From Hymenobacter persicinus (lineage in GTDB: Bacteria; Bacteroidota; Bacteroidia; Cytophagales; Hymenobacteraceae), in NCBI RefSeq assembly GCF_004167665.1, contig NZ_SEWE01000029.1, forward strand, positions 1 through 59,656: DNA of 59,656 nt, in the 5' to 3' direction. Under the pieces are notes generated by a model. The model saw only the letters and a program-made list of their open reading frames with translations. It was not told the DNA's origin and ran no database searches. Below are positions 48,989 through 57,200 of this stretch, piece by piece. The position numbers were made by a program, and so were the translations under genes. How positions within the stretch are numbered: position 1 is the first letter of the stretch; each line of letters opens with the position of its first letter.

Positions 48989-50662
48989 ATGAATCGACTC
49001 GTACTGCTTTCGGCCCTGCTGCTGGGGCCGGCAATTGCTCAGGCCCAGAGCTGGCAGTGGGCCACCGCGCCCACGGGGGCCGGCTACGCCCGCATTTACG
49101 CCACGGCCACCGACGCGGCCGGCAACTCGGTCGTGGCAGGCGACTTCACCGGCACCATCACCCTGGGCTCGACCACGCTCACCAGCGCGGGCAACCGGGA
49201 CGTGTTTGTGGCCCGCCTCAACAGTGCCGGCGCCTTCACGCAGGCCGTGCGCGCCGGCGGCCCTGCCGAAGACTACGCCATTGACCTGGCCCTCGACGCC
49301 AGCGGTACGGCTACCGTGCTGGGCGGCTTCTACAGTTCCGCGGCTCAGTTTGGCCCCACCACCCTGAACCGGGTCGGTACCACCAACGGGGCGGAGGTGT
49401 TCGTGGCCCGCCTCAGCGCCAGCGGCACCTGGACCCAGGCCGTGCAGGGGGGTAGCCTGGCGGCCAACGTCCCCGCGGCCCTGGCCCTGGATGCGGCCGG
49501 CAACGCCGTAGTGGCGGGCTTTTTCTACGGCCCTTCCGCCGGCTTCGGCACCCTGAACCTGGCCAACAGCAACCCCTCAGGCGCTACCTCCGACGTATTT
49601 GTGGCTCGCCTCAGCGCCAGCGGCACCTGGACCCAGGCCGCCCGGGCCGGCAGCAATGCCGATGAGCAGGCGGAAGACGTGGACCTGGCCGCCGATGGCT
49701 CGGCCGTCGTGGTGGGCTCGTTTGTGGGTGCCTCGATGGGCGTTGGCAGCTTCACGCTGGCTAATGCGGACGCCAGCGGGCAAACCAACGACGCCTTTGT
49801 GGCCCGCCTGGGCAGCACCGGCACCTGGACCCAGGCCGTGCGCGTGGGCGGGCCCCTCTCCGACCAGGCCCGGCGCGTGGTCATTGATGCGGCCGGCAAC
49901 GCCACCGTGGTGGGCTCCTTCAGCAGCCCGGCCGTCAGCTTCGGGACTATTGCGCTGACCAACGCGGACCCCACGAACGGCACCTCCGACGTATTTGCCG
50001 CCCGCTTCACGCCTGCCGGCACCTGGAGTCAGGCCCTGCGGGCCGGGGGCTCCGGCTCGGAAACGGCCCTGGCCGTGGCCATCAGCCCCAACGGGCAGGC
50101 TACCGTCGGCGGCCTGTTTTTCAGCGCCACTGCCCCGTTTGGGCCGGTAACGCTGACCAATACCAACCCGGCCGCCTCTTCCGCCGACCTGTTTGTGGCC
50201 CGCCTCAACAGCGCTGGTACGGCCTGGACCCAGGCCGTGCGCGGCGGGGGCATCAACAACGACGCCGTTCTGAATCTTTCCCTGACCAGCACCGGCGAGG
50301 CCACCGTGGCCGGCATTTACCAAAACTCCACCGTCATCGGCTCGACTTCCCTGACGGCTTCCACGCTCGATGACGCCTTCTACGTGGCGCGCACCAGCGG
50401 CCTGACTCTGGGCACCCACCGGGCCGTGGCGGCCGAAGTTCTCCGGCTCACGCCTAATCCGGCCCGTACCGCCGCTGCCTTCGCGCTGCCCGCCACCCCC
50501 GAAGCCCGCCCCGTGCTCGTGCTCGACGCCCTGGGTCGGGAAGTGCGCCGCCAGGTGCTGCGCGCCGGGGCCACTACCACCACGCTCGACGTGACGAGCC
50601 TCGCGCCCGGCCTGTACGTGGTGCGCTGCGGGGAGGCCTCCGGCCGGCTGGTAGTGGAGTAA
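48989..50662 (+). CDS. T9SS type A sorting protein with seven propeller-like repeats
   Basis: This 557-residue secreted protein has a signal peptide (residues 1-20, ending AIAQAQ). Seven repeats of about 60-64 residues follow, each with a [SNA]D[VAL]F[VA]ARL core and a GTWTQAVRAGG-like strand (SBBP beta-propeller repeats), so a seven-bladed beta-propeller is expected. The end is a type A T9SS sorting domain (LRLTPNPARTAAAFALP, VLDALGREVRRQV, GLYVVRCGEASGRLVVE). The protein at 51917 has the same layout. Function may be adhesion or binding; no catalytic motif is visible. Confidence 0.85.
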   Translation: MNRLVLLSALLLGPAIAQAQSWQWATAPTGAGYARIYATATDAAGNSVVAGDFTGTITLGSTTLTSAGNRDVFVARLNSAGAFTQAVRAGGPAEDYAIDLALDASGTATVLGGFYSSAAQFGPTTLNRVGTTNGAEVFVARLSASGTWTQAVQGGSLAANVPAALALDAAGNAVVAGFFYGPSAGFGTLNLANSNPSGATSDVFVARLSASGTWTQAARAGSNADEQAEDVDLAADGSAVVVGSFVGASMGVGSFTLANADASGQTNDAFVARLGSTGTWTQAVRVGGPLSDQARRVVIDAAGNATVVGSFSSPAVSFGTIALTNADPTNGTSDVFAARFTPAGTWSQALRAGGSGSETALAVAISPNGQATVGGLFFSATAPFGPVTLTNTNPAASSADLFVARLNSAGTAWTQAVRGGGINNDAVLNLSLTSTGEATVAGIYQNSTVIGSTSLTASTLDDAFYVARTSGLTLGTHRAVAAEVLRLTPNPARTAAAFALPATPEARPVLVLDALGREVRRQVLRAGATTTTLDVTSLAPGLYVVRCGEASGRLVVE

Positions 50663-50681
50663 AGTCCGCGGCCGTTTCACC

Positions 50682-50720
50682 AAAGCCCCGGTTGCCCGTC
50701 GCGGCGGCCGGGGCTTTTTT
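50682..50720 (+). terminator. Rho-independent terminator
   Basis: AAAGCCCCGG (50682-50691) pairs with CCGGGGCTTT (50708-50717), followed by T. Confidence 0.8.
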
Positions 50721-50784
50721 TATGGTGGGCATTGCCGATGGCGGCTTTTTCCGTGCTACCTGCGGCCGGCTTCGCCCCTTCGGC

Positions 50785-50792
50785 TACCTTTG
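50785..50792 (+). promoter_or_regulatory. -7 promoter box of the GT9 gene
   Basis: TACCTTTG lies 19 bases before the ATG at 50811. No TTTG partner is obvious. Confidence 0.5.
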
Positions 50793-50810
50793 CCGGATAC
50801 TCTCTCCCGC

Positions 50811-51920
50811 ATGGCTTCTCTCAACGGTACCCTGGTTCATCCCGACTGCCGCCACTTCCGTGGTGATATTCCCTGCCGCCCCAACAAGGAGCACGGCTAC
50901 CAGTGCGCCGGCTGCCCCGTGTACGCGCCCGTGCAGCAGCGCATCCTGATCATCAAGCTCGGGGCCATCGGCGACGTTATCCGCACCACGCCTCTGCTGC
51001 GCCGCCTGCGCCAGGAGTACCCGAACAGCAAAATCACCTGGCTCACGCTCACGCCCGCCATTTTGCCTGCCGACGCCATCGACGAGATTCTCAAGCTCGA
51101 CTTGCCCAGCGTGCTCCACCTGCAGGTCCGGGAGTTTGATTTGCTTTTCAATCTCGACAAGGACAAGGAAGCCTGCGCCCTGCACGACACCATCCGGGCC
51201 ACCCAGAAGTTTGGCTACACCCTGCACCCGCAGTTCGGCGTGGCCTGGCCGGGCAATGGGCTGGCCAACCACAAGTTCCTGACCGGGGTGTTCGACGAGC
51301 TCAGCCAGCAAAACCAGAAGCCCTACGTCCAGGAAATCTTCGAGCTCTGCGGCTACGAGTTCCGCCACGAGGAGTACGTCTTCGACACCCACCAGGACAA
51401 GGGCTACAACTGGAGCCTGTTGCCCACGGGCCGGCCCCGCATCGGCCTCAACACCGGCTGCGGCGACCGGTGGACCACCCGCTTGTGGAGCGACGAGAAG
51501 TGGGTGGAGCTCATCGGTCAGCTGCAACAGGGCGGTTATGCCCCGGTGCTGCTCGGCGGCACGGCCGAGGATGAGCGCAACCAGCGCCTGCACGCGGCCA
51601 CCGGCGCCGCCTACCTGGGCACCTTCCCCCTGGAGCAGTTCATCAACCTGATGTACCAGATGGATGGCATCGTGACCCAGGTGACCATGGCCATGCACAT
51701 CAGCATTGCCCTGCAGAAGCCCACGGTGCTGATGAACAACATCTTCAACCCCTACGAATTCGACCTCTACGGCCGCGGCCAGATCGTGCAGCCCGACCGG
51801 CCCTGCGTGTGCTTCTACCGCGGCACCTGCAAGCTCGGCACCAGCTGCATGGAAGAGCTGCCCGCCCAGAAGGTGTTCGAAGCCGTGCAGGCCAGCGTGC
51901 CGACGCTAGCTGGGAATTAA
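50811..51920 (+). CDS. GT9 (heptosyltransferase-like) glycosyltransferase with Cys4 N-terminus
   Basis: This 369-residue GT-B enzyme of glycosyltransferase family 9 normally adds heptose or a similar sugar to lipid A-core. The N-terminal Rossmann entry is ILIIKLGAIGDVIRTTPLLRRL (about 46-67), and the C-terminal site holds GLNTGCGDRWTTRLWSDEKWVELI. Four cysteines precede it, C13, C22, C32 and C35 (PDCRHF...PCRPNKEHGYQCAGC), giving C-x8-C-x9-C-x2-C, a zinc- or iron-sulfur-type pattern not in WaaC/WaaF. Two more Cys clusters lie near the end (RPCVCFYRGTCKLGTSC). Its last codons overlap the convergent gene by 4 bases. Confidence 0.85.
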   Translation: MASLNGTLVHPDCRHFRGDIPCRPNKEHGYQCAGCPVYAPVQQRILIIKLGAIGDVIRTTPLLRRLRQEYPNSKITWLTLTPAILPADAIDEILKLDLPSVLHLQVREFDLLFNLDKDKEACALHDTIRATQKFGYTLHPQFGVAWPGNGLANHKFLTGVFDELSQQNQKPYVQEIFELCGYEFRHEEYVFDTHQDKGYNWSLLPTGRPRIGLNTGCGDRWTTRLWSDEKWVELIGQLQQGGYAPVLLGGTAEDERNQRLHAATGAAYLGTFPLEQFINLMYQMDGIVTQVTMAMHISIALQKPTVLMNNIFNPYEFDLYGRGQIVQPDRPCVCFYRGTCKLGTSCMEELPAQKVFEAVQASVPTLAGN

Positions 51921-53674
51921 TCAATTGTGAGCTTTCGGACAGTATAGCTCGTCCCGACCTGGATGCGCAGGGAGTAAAAGCCGGGCTTAAGCGTTGATAC
52001 ATCCAGGTAATGCCGCAAGCCGGAGCTGGGCAGCGCCGCTGACGTACGATAAACCACCCGGCCCAGCAAATCGGTCAACTGCATTGCCACCTGTGACTCC
52101 GTGGCCACGCCGGGCACCATAACCGCCAGTTGGTCGTGCCCGGGATTCGGGTATACTGTAGTTTCCTCCAGCCAGGCCGGGGCGGTGGCCAGAATGGTGT
52201 TGTCGGTCAGTGACGCCAGGAAGCCGACTCGCCCTATTCCCTGAATGCTTCGGCTGCCGAACACAAGGGGAATTGGTCCTGCCCCAATCAAGTGCAGCTG
52301 CTTTCCACCTACGGCCACGCCCTTCGCGCTGTCATCTCCGGTGCTCCCCCCTTGCTGCACCCAATCAAAGCGGGCACTGCTGCCCGAGTCAATCACTTTG
52401 GCCAGAAACACGTCGTACAGGCCAGCCGAGGTAAGGGTGGTAAGTGCCGGAAAGGATATGGGGTCTTTAAAGCCGCCGCTTACGTAGATGCTGGTACCAC
52501 TAATCCCTATCCCATTGGCGTAGTCATTGCCGACGCCCCCGGCTTGCTGCGCCCAGGCAAATCCGGCAGTAGTCCCGGTATCCACGACCTTGGCTACAAA
52601 TATGTCGCTCGTGCCCGTGCCCGCCGCGTTGGCCAGAACGTAACTGCCAAAGCTGGCCGTACTACTCTCAAACGTTCCTGTCACGTACACGTTAGGGCCC
52701 TTCAGCCCAATAGCATTGGCGTACTCATTCTGCAGGCCGCCGGCGCGTTGGGCCCACTGGAAGCTGGCCGTACTGCCGGCATCGGTAAGCTTGGCCACGT
52801 AGGCATCCGTGGTATTATTGCTGGCAGTGTTGGCGTTGGTCAGCGTGGTAGTGCCAAAGTCCGCCGCAGAGCTGTAGAAGTAACCGGTCACGTACACGCT
52901 GCTGCCATCCGCTACTACTCCCTGCCCATAGTCATAATCGAGCCCCCCTGCCTGCTGCGCCCAAACGAAGCCCGTGCTTGTTCCTTGATCTAGGAGCTTC
53001 GCCACGTACACGTCGCCGCCGAAGTTGTTGTTGCTCACATTGGAGAGCACAGTAGCCCCAAAGCTGGCCGCCTGGCTGTAGAATTCTCCAACCACGTAAA
53101 CGCTTGAGCCATTGACGGCCAGGGCATGGGCATAGTCGCTTTCGGTACCGCCCGCCCGCTTGGCCCAGTCAAAGTAGGCCATTGGACCAGTATCCGTGAG
53201 CTTGGCGACAAAAATATCCGGATCAAGGTTGTTGCTGGTCACATTCGTGAGCACAGAGTTGCCAAACATGGCCGTAGCGCCTCTGAAGTTTCCGGCTATG
53301 TAGATACTGGTTCCGCGCACAGCAATAGCATTCGCAATGTCTTGGCCCGGACCGCCAGCCCGCAGCGCCCATACAAAGCTCCGGGCAGCGCTACTCCACT
53401 TCACAACAAAAACGTCCTCCGAGCCGGCGCTGGTTAGCGTCAGGCTGCCAAAGACGACAGTGCCCTGAAAAGAACCCGTTAAATACACATTGCCAGCCGC
53501 ATCAGCGGCAGTGGCGCTCATTGCGGGCGCGTTGCCCCCGGTCTGGCCAGCCGCTATTGCGGCCTGCCAGGCAGGCGCCTGGGCAAACGAAACGGTAGTG
53601 GCAAGCCATAAGAGCATGGCTACCAGTCCACCTTTACTTAACCGTAAAAATCGTGGTAGAATAAAATTAATCAT
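51917..53674 (-). CDS. T9SS type A sorting protein, second seven-repeat paralogue
   Basis: This 585-residue secreted protein has a signal peptide ending near VSFAQA (about residue 32). Seven repeats of about 60-70 residues follow, with cores such as GGDVYVAKLLD, TDAYVAKLTD, SDIFVAKVVD and FxWAQQAGG strands, again SBBP-type propeller repeats. A type A sorting domain closes it (TTVYPNPGHDQLAV, LTDLLGRVVYRT, GFYSLRIQVGTSYTVRKLTID). It is noticeably less GC-rich than its paralogue at 48989, with Lys and Asn/Asp in loops. It converges with the GT9 gene, overlapping 4 bases. Confidence 0.85.
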   Translation of the reverse strand: MINFILPRFLRLSKGGLVAMLLWLATTVSFAQAPAWQAAIAAGQTGGNAPAMSATAADAAGNVYLTGSFQGTVVFGSLTLTSAGSEDVFVVKWSSAARSFVWALRAGGPGQDIANAIAVRGTSIYIAGNFRGATAMFGNSVLTNVTSNNLDPDIFVAKLTDTGPMAYFDWAKRAGGTESDYAHALAVNGSSVYVVGEFYSQAASFGATVLSNVSNNNFGGDVYVAKLLDQGTSTGFVWAQQAGGLDYDYGQGVVADGSSVYVTGYFYSSAADFGTTTLTNANTASNNTTDAYVAKLTDAGSTASFQWAQRAGGLQNEYANAIGLKGPNVYVTGTFESSTASFGSYVLANAAGTGTSDIFVAKVVDTGTTAGFAWAQQAGGVGNDYANGIGISGTSIYVSGGFKDPISFPALTTLTSAGLYDVFLAKVIDSGSSARFDWVQQGGSTGDDSAKGVAVGGKQLHLIGAGPIPLVFGSRSIQGIGRVGFLASLTDNTILATAPAWLEETTVYPNPGHDQLAVMVPGVATESQVAMQLTDLLGRVVYRTSAALPSSGLRHYLDVSTLKPGFYSLRIQVGTSYTVRKLTID

Positions 53675-53748
53675 CTCTACAAGAACGAAAGGATAGAAGT
53701 ACTCTGTAAAGTAAGCCCTATTCGCTGCGTATCACCCAAACCAGCTTG

Positions 53749-54909
53749 TTAGTATGTAGTCTGCTGACGGGCATCAGACTTGCCGGGCTGCCCCACGGCC
53801 TTCAGCGCGGCCACCATCTCGCTCCAGGAGAATTCCTTTTTCTTGGCCCACACCCCGGCGGTGAATTCGGCTTCGCGCTGGTGCTGGTAGAAATCCACGA
53901 GGGCGTCGGCAATGGCCTTGGGCGTGGGCTTGACCACGTAGCCCACTTCCCCATCGGGAATCAGCTCGGCTAGGCCGCCCACGTCGGTGACCAGCATGGG
54001 CCGCTCGAAGTGGTAGGCAATCTGCGAAACCCCGCTCTGGGTGGCGTTTTTGTAAGGCTGCACCACCAGGTCGGCGGCGCAGAAATAGTCGACCACCTTT
54101 TCGTTCGGGATGAAGTCGGTGGCGCGCACGAGGCGGCTTTCCAGGTCGTACTGCTTGATGAGGGCCTCGTAAGGCGCGGCATCCTCATAGTACTCGCCGG
54201 CAACAATGAGCTTGACGGGCAAAGCGCGCAGCCGCTCATCGGCAAAGGCTTCGAGCAGAATGTCGAGGCCCTTGTAGGCCCGGATAAAGCCGAAAAACAG
54301 CAGGTAGCCGAACTGCGGGTCGAGCTTCAAGGCCGCCAACGCGGCGGGCTTGGGCTTGAGGGGGCCGAAGTTGTCGTAAAGCGGGTGGGGCTGGTACTGG
54401 GCGGGCTGCTTGAAGTGCAGGCGGCGCAGGTCGGCCAGCACTGCGCGGCTCATGGTCACGAAACCGTGGCAGGCCGAGAGGAAGTAGCGCGTGAGCACCC
54501 GGTCGCCGGGGCGCTTTTCGTGGGGAATCACGTTGTCGGTAATGGCCACGACGCGGGTGTGGCCGTTGCGGCGGATGCGGCGGGCAATGTAGCCCAGGGC
54601 CGGGCCCATAAACGGCAGCCAGAACCGGAAAATCACCAGGTCCGGCTTCTCGCGCCGCAGCTTTTCCCCCACGGTCCACCACGAGAGCGGGTTCACCGAG
54701 TTGATGCTGACTTCGATGTCGAGGTCCTCGGGGCCGGGCTCGGTGCTGAATTGAGTCTGGCCCGGAAACAGGAAGTCGGGGTACTGCAAACTGAACGTGA
54801 CGAGCCGCACTTCGTCGCCGGCCGCGCGGAAAGCCCGGGCCAGCCGCTCGTTGTAGGTAGCCAGCCCGCCCCGCAGCGGGTAAGCCGGCCCGATGATGAC
54901 GACTTTCAT
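53749..54909 (-). CDS. Glycosyltransferase family 4
   Basis: This 386-residue GT-B enzyme starts MKVVIIGPAYPLRGGLATYNERLARAFRAAGDEVRLVTFS, the usual GT4 N-terminus with a GG loop. The donor-side pattern is LLFFGFIRAYKGLDILLEAF, then VVQPYKNATQSGVSQIAYHFERPMLVTDVGGLAELI, with the GTE-like Ser/Gly and Glu positions. Donor and acceptor are unknown; a role in surface polysaccharide is likely. It is the last gene on the minus strand before the repeat at 54937, separated from the T9SS gene by 74 bases. Confidence 0.9.
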   Translation of the reverse strand: MKVVIIGPAYPLRGGLATYNERLARAFRAAGDEVRLVTFSLQYPDFLFPGQTQFSTEPGPEDLDIEVSINSVNPLSWWTVGEKLRREKPDLVIFRFWLPFMGPALGYIARRIRRNGHTRVVAITDNVIPHEKRPGDRVLTRYFLSACHGFVTMSRAVLADLRRLHFKQPAQYQPHPLYDNFGPLKPKPAALAALKLDPQFGYLLFFGFIRAYKGLDILLEAFADERLRALPVKLIVAGEYYEDAAPYEALIKQYDLESRLVRATDFIPNEKVVDYFCAADLVVQPYKNATQSGVSQIAYHFERPMLVTDVGGLAELIPDGEVGYVVKPTPKAIADALVDFYQHQREAEFTAGVWAKKKEFSWSEMVAALKAVGQPGKSDARQQTTY

Positions 54910-54936
54910 ACGTAGATCGGTTAAGCCCTAAAATCG

Positions 54937-55040
54937 ACTGTCATCCTGAGCCTGCGAAGGACCTTGCCAGGGCAGAACGAGAGACGTAACAACGACTCGT
55001 GCTGACGTGATAAGGTCCTTCGCAGGCTCAGGATGACAGT
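54937..55040. repeat. 29-bp inverted repeat (TGTCATCCTGAGC element)
   Basis: Arms 54937-54965 and 55012-55040 are exact complements, beginning ACTGTCATCCTGAGCCTGCG, with a 46-base centre. The same ends occur at 33915-34009. It lies between the GT4 start (54909) and the GT2 stop (55057). Confidence 0.85.
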
Positions 55041-55056
55041 TTAAAAAGTTATCTTG

Positions 55057-56079
55057 TCAGTCAATATTCAGCTTTTCCCGAATCAGGTACTGGTTCTTGC
55101 GCGGGCCGCTGAGCTGGACCATCTCGGCCAGAAAGCCGGCCAGAAACAGCTGTACGCCCACAATGACGGCCACCAGCGCCAGGAAAAACAGGGGCTGGTC
55201 GGTGACGCCGCGGGCGTGCTGGTTGTGGAAGGCCAGATACCACTTCTGCCCCACCAGCCAGAGCGTAATCAGCATCCCGACCAGAAACGAGAGGCTGCCC
55301 ATGGTGCCGAAGAAGTGCATGGGCCGCCGCCGAAACCGGCTCACGAACGTGATGCTGAGCAGATCCAGAAAGCCGTAGACGAAGCGCTCCAGCCCAAACT
55401 TGGTTACGCCGTACTTGCGCTCCTGGTGCTGGACGGCCTTTTCGCCGATGCGGCCGAAGCCGTTCCACTTGGCAATGACGGGAATGTAGCGGTGCATTTC
55501 CCCGTACACCTCGATGCCCTTGACCACGCGCTGGTCGTAGGCTTTGAGGCCGCAGTTGAAGTCGTGGAGCTGAATGCCCGATATCTGTCGGGTCACGCCG
55601 TTGAAGAGCTTGGTCGGGATGGTTTTGCTCAGCGGATCGAAGCGCTTCTTTTTCCAGCCGCTGACCAGATCGTAGCGGTCCTCCACAATCATGCGGTAGA
55701 GCTCGGGCAATTCCTCGGGCGAGTCCTGCAGGTCGGCATCCATGGTGCACACCACCCGGCCCGCGGCCTCCTTGAAGGCCGTGTTCAGGGCCGCCGACTT
55801 GCCGTAGTTGCGGTTGAAGCGGATGCCGCGCAGGTGGGTGTCGGTCTGGGCCAGCTCCTCAATCACGTCCCAGGACGCGTCGGTGGAGCCGTCGTCGACC
55901 AGAATCACCTCGTAGGTCAGCCCGTGCTGGGTCAGCACCCGGTTGATCCAGCGCGTGAGCTCCGGCAGGGACTCGGCTTCGTTGAGCAGGGGAATGACGA
56001 TGGACAGCTCAACGGGGAAATGCGGGGACAAACGCTTACTCAAACTCGGGGCGGGTGTTTTTGGTGACGGCGGAAACAA
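55057..56079 (-). CDS. GT2 polyprenyl-phosphate glycosyltransferase with C-terminal helices
   Basis: This GT2 protein of about 320-340 residues is of the DPM/ArnC-type group. The N-terminal marks are ELSIVIPLLNEAESLPEL and VDDGSTDASWD; the donor site is CTMDADLQDSPEELPEL; then SGWKKKRFDPLSKTIPTKLFN, QLHDFNCGLKAYD. Two membrane helices lie near the end (LSFLVGMLITLWLVG and FFLALVAVIVGVQLFLAGFL). It probably makes a polyprenyl-phosphate sugar. ATG 56079 overlaps the DUF4199 gene by 44 bases; a TTG at 56031 or 56043 would remove most of that, so the start is uncertain. It is last of the BatA operon. Confidence 0.88.
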   Translation of the reverse strand: MFPPSPKTPAPSLSKRLSPHFPVELSIVIPLLNEAESLPELTRWINRVLTQHGLTYEVILVDDGSTDASWDVIEELAQTDTHLRGIRFNRNYGKSAALNTAFKEAAGRVVCTMDADLQDSPEELPELYRMIVEDRYDLVSGWKKKRFDPLSKTIPTKLFNGVTRQISGIQLHDFNCGLKAYDQRVVKGIEVYGEMHRYIPVIAKWNGFGRIGEKAVQHQERKYGVTKFGLERFVYGFLDLLSITFVSRFRRRPMHFFGTMGSLSFLVGMLITLWLVGQKWYLAFHNQHARGVTDQPLFFLALVAVIVGVQLFLAGFLAEMVQLSGPRKNQYLIREKLNID

Positions 56080-56563
56080 TCAACGACAGAATAAAGCCAA
56101 TCAGAATCGAGCCCAGAATGGCAAAGACAATGGCCATCGGTCCGGAGCTGAACTTCTGCGACATGGCCACGGCGCTGTCAATCTGCGCGTCGTCCATGCC
56201 ATCCGCCTCCAGTTTGGCCCGCATGGCTTCCACGGCGCGCTGGGTGGAGGAAGAGTCGATAAACTCGGTGTAGACGTAGCGGAAGATGGCGCCCATCACC
56301 CCGGACACCAGCGAAATAATGGTGCCGATGCCCAGGCCCTGGCTGTAGGACATGAAGCCGCCGTTGTTGGCCTTGAAAAACTTGTGCGCCATTACCACGC
56401 CCACCACCCAGATAACTAGGCCCAGCATGCTCAGTGGCACGTTGGTTTCCTGGCCGGTGGCCATCAGGATAAAGGAGAAGATAATCGAGGCCAGGCCCGT
56501 CAGTAAGCCATAGCGCAAGGCAACGGAGGTGGTGGTAACGGAGGGAGTAGACGTGTTTTCCAT
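56036..56563 (-). CDS. DUF4199 family membrane protein (2 of 2)
   Basis: This 175-residue protein has four helices (YGLLTGLASIIFSFILMATG, LSMLGLVIWVVGVVMAHKFF, GLGIGTIISLVSGVMGAIFRYVYT, IVFAILGSILIGFILSLIVSAV). The helix hairpin with FIDSSSTQRAVEAMRAKLEADGMDDAQI is soluble and acidic. Together with 56610 it is a tandem pair of a kind that in Bacteroidota precedes dihydroorotase/GT2 genes, known to me as DUF4199. Role unknown. It starts 46 bases after the first copy. ATG 56563 (MENTSTPSVTTTS). Confidence 0.8.
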   Translation of the reverse strand: MENTSTPSVTTTSVALRYGLLTGLASIIFSFILMATGQETNVPLSMLGLVIWVVGVVMAHKFFKANNGGFMSYSQGLGIGTIISLVSGVMGAIFRYVYTEFIDSSSTQRAVEAMRAKLEADGMDDAQIDSAVAMSQKFSSGPMAIVFAILGSILIGFILSLIVSAVTKNTRPEFE

Positions 56564-56609
56564 GGGGAGTAGGGAAGGGTTTGGAGAGAAAGGAAAGAAT
56601 TGGGTGATA

Positions 56610-57137
56610 CTATTTCCGAAAGAAAATCCCTCCTGGCACACTCAACAGCACTCCCAACAGGAATTTCTTAATAAAGTCGTCCGTGGTCAGGCTCTGCTCG
56701 TCGAGCTGCTGCAGGCCCTGAATCGTTTGCTCGTATTGGGCCTTGCCCCCCTTCTGCCGCAGATACAGCGCCTTGGTGCCCTCGGCAATCTTAATCATTT
56801 CGGCTTTGCTGCGCTCAAGCTGCGCCGGGCCGGCCACCCGCGCCAGCCCGTACACGCTGGCCGCCGACAGCACCGCCATAAAGATGGTTATCAGCAGGCC
56901 TACTCCCACGGCGCGCTTCAGCCCCGGGCCCTCGGGCCGAAAGTACCGGCGCAGGCTCCACTGCCCCACCGGCACGGCCAGCAGCAGGAACAGGGCCATG
57001 ATTTTTTTGGGACCAAACGGGTCGTTGTCGGTCAGGTACAGGCCCAGCACCCAGAGCCCACTCAGCAGGCCGGCGCCCCCGCCGAAGAGCAGGGCCGTGC
57101 GCAATACCGGTTTATCGGGCGAAATAGAAGATTCCAC
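56610..57137 (-). CDS. DUF4199-like membrane protein (1 of 2)
   Basis: This 175-residue membrane protein has helices LLFGGGAGLLSGLWVLGLYL, KIMALFLLLAVPVGQWSLRRYF and RAVGVGLLITIFMAVLSAASVYGLARV. A soluble helical region follows (LERSKAEMIKIAEGTKALYLRQKGGKAQYEQTIQGLQQLDEQ), then a final hydrophobic stretch. Layout matches the neighbour at 56036: same length and same helix-hairpin-helix order, but little identity, so the two are diverged paralogues. It lies 63 bases after the BatA-like gene. Confidence 0.75.
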   Translation of the reverse strand: MESSISPDKPVLRTALLFGGGAGLLSGLWVLGLYLTDNDPFGPKKIMALFLLLAVPVGQWSLRRYFRPEGPGLKRAVGVGLLITIFMAVLSAASVYGLARVAGPAQLERSKAEMIKIAEGTKALYLRQKGGKAQYEQTIQGLQQLDEQSLTTDDFIKKFLLGVLLSVPGGIFFRK

Positions 57138-57200
57138 GCGTCATGTTAGAGTAAGGCGGCAAGTTAGAAGAGTTTGCGCAAACTACTTCCGCGCCCGGGC

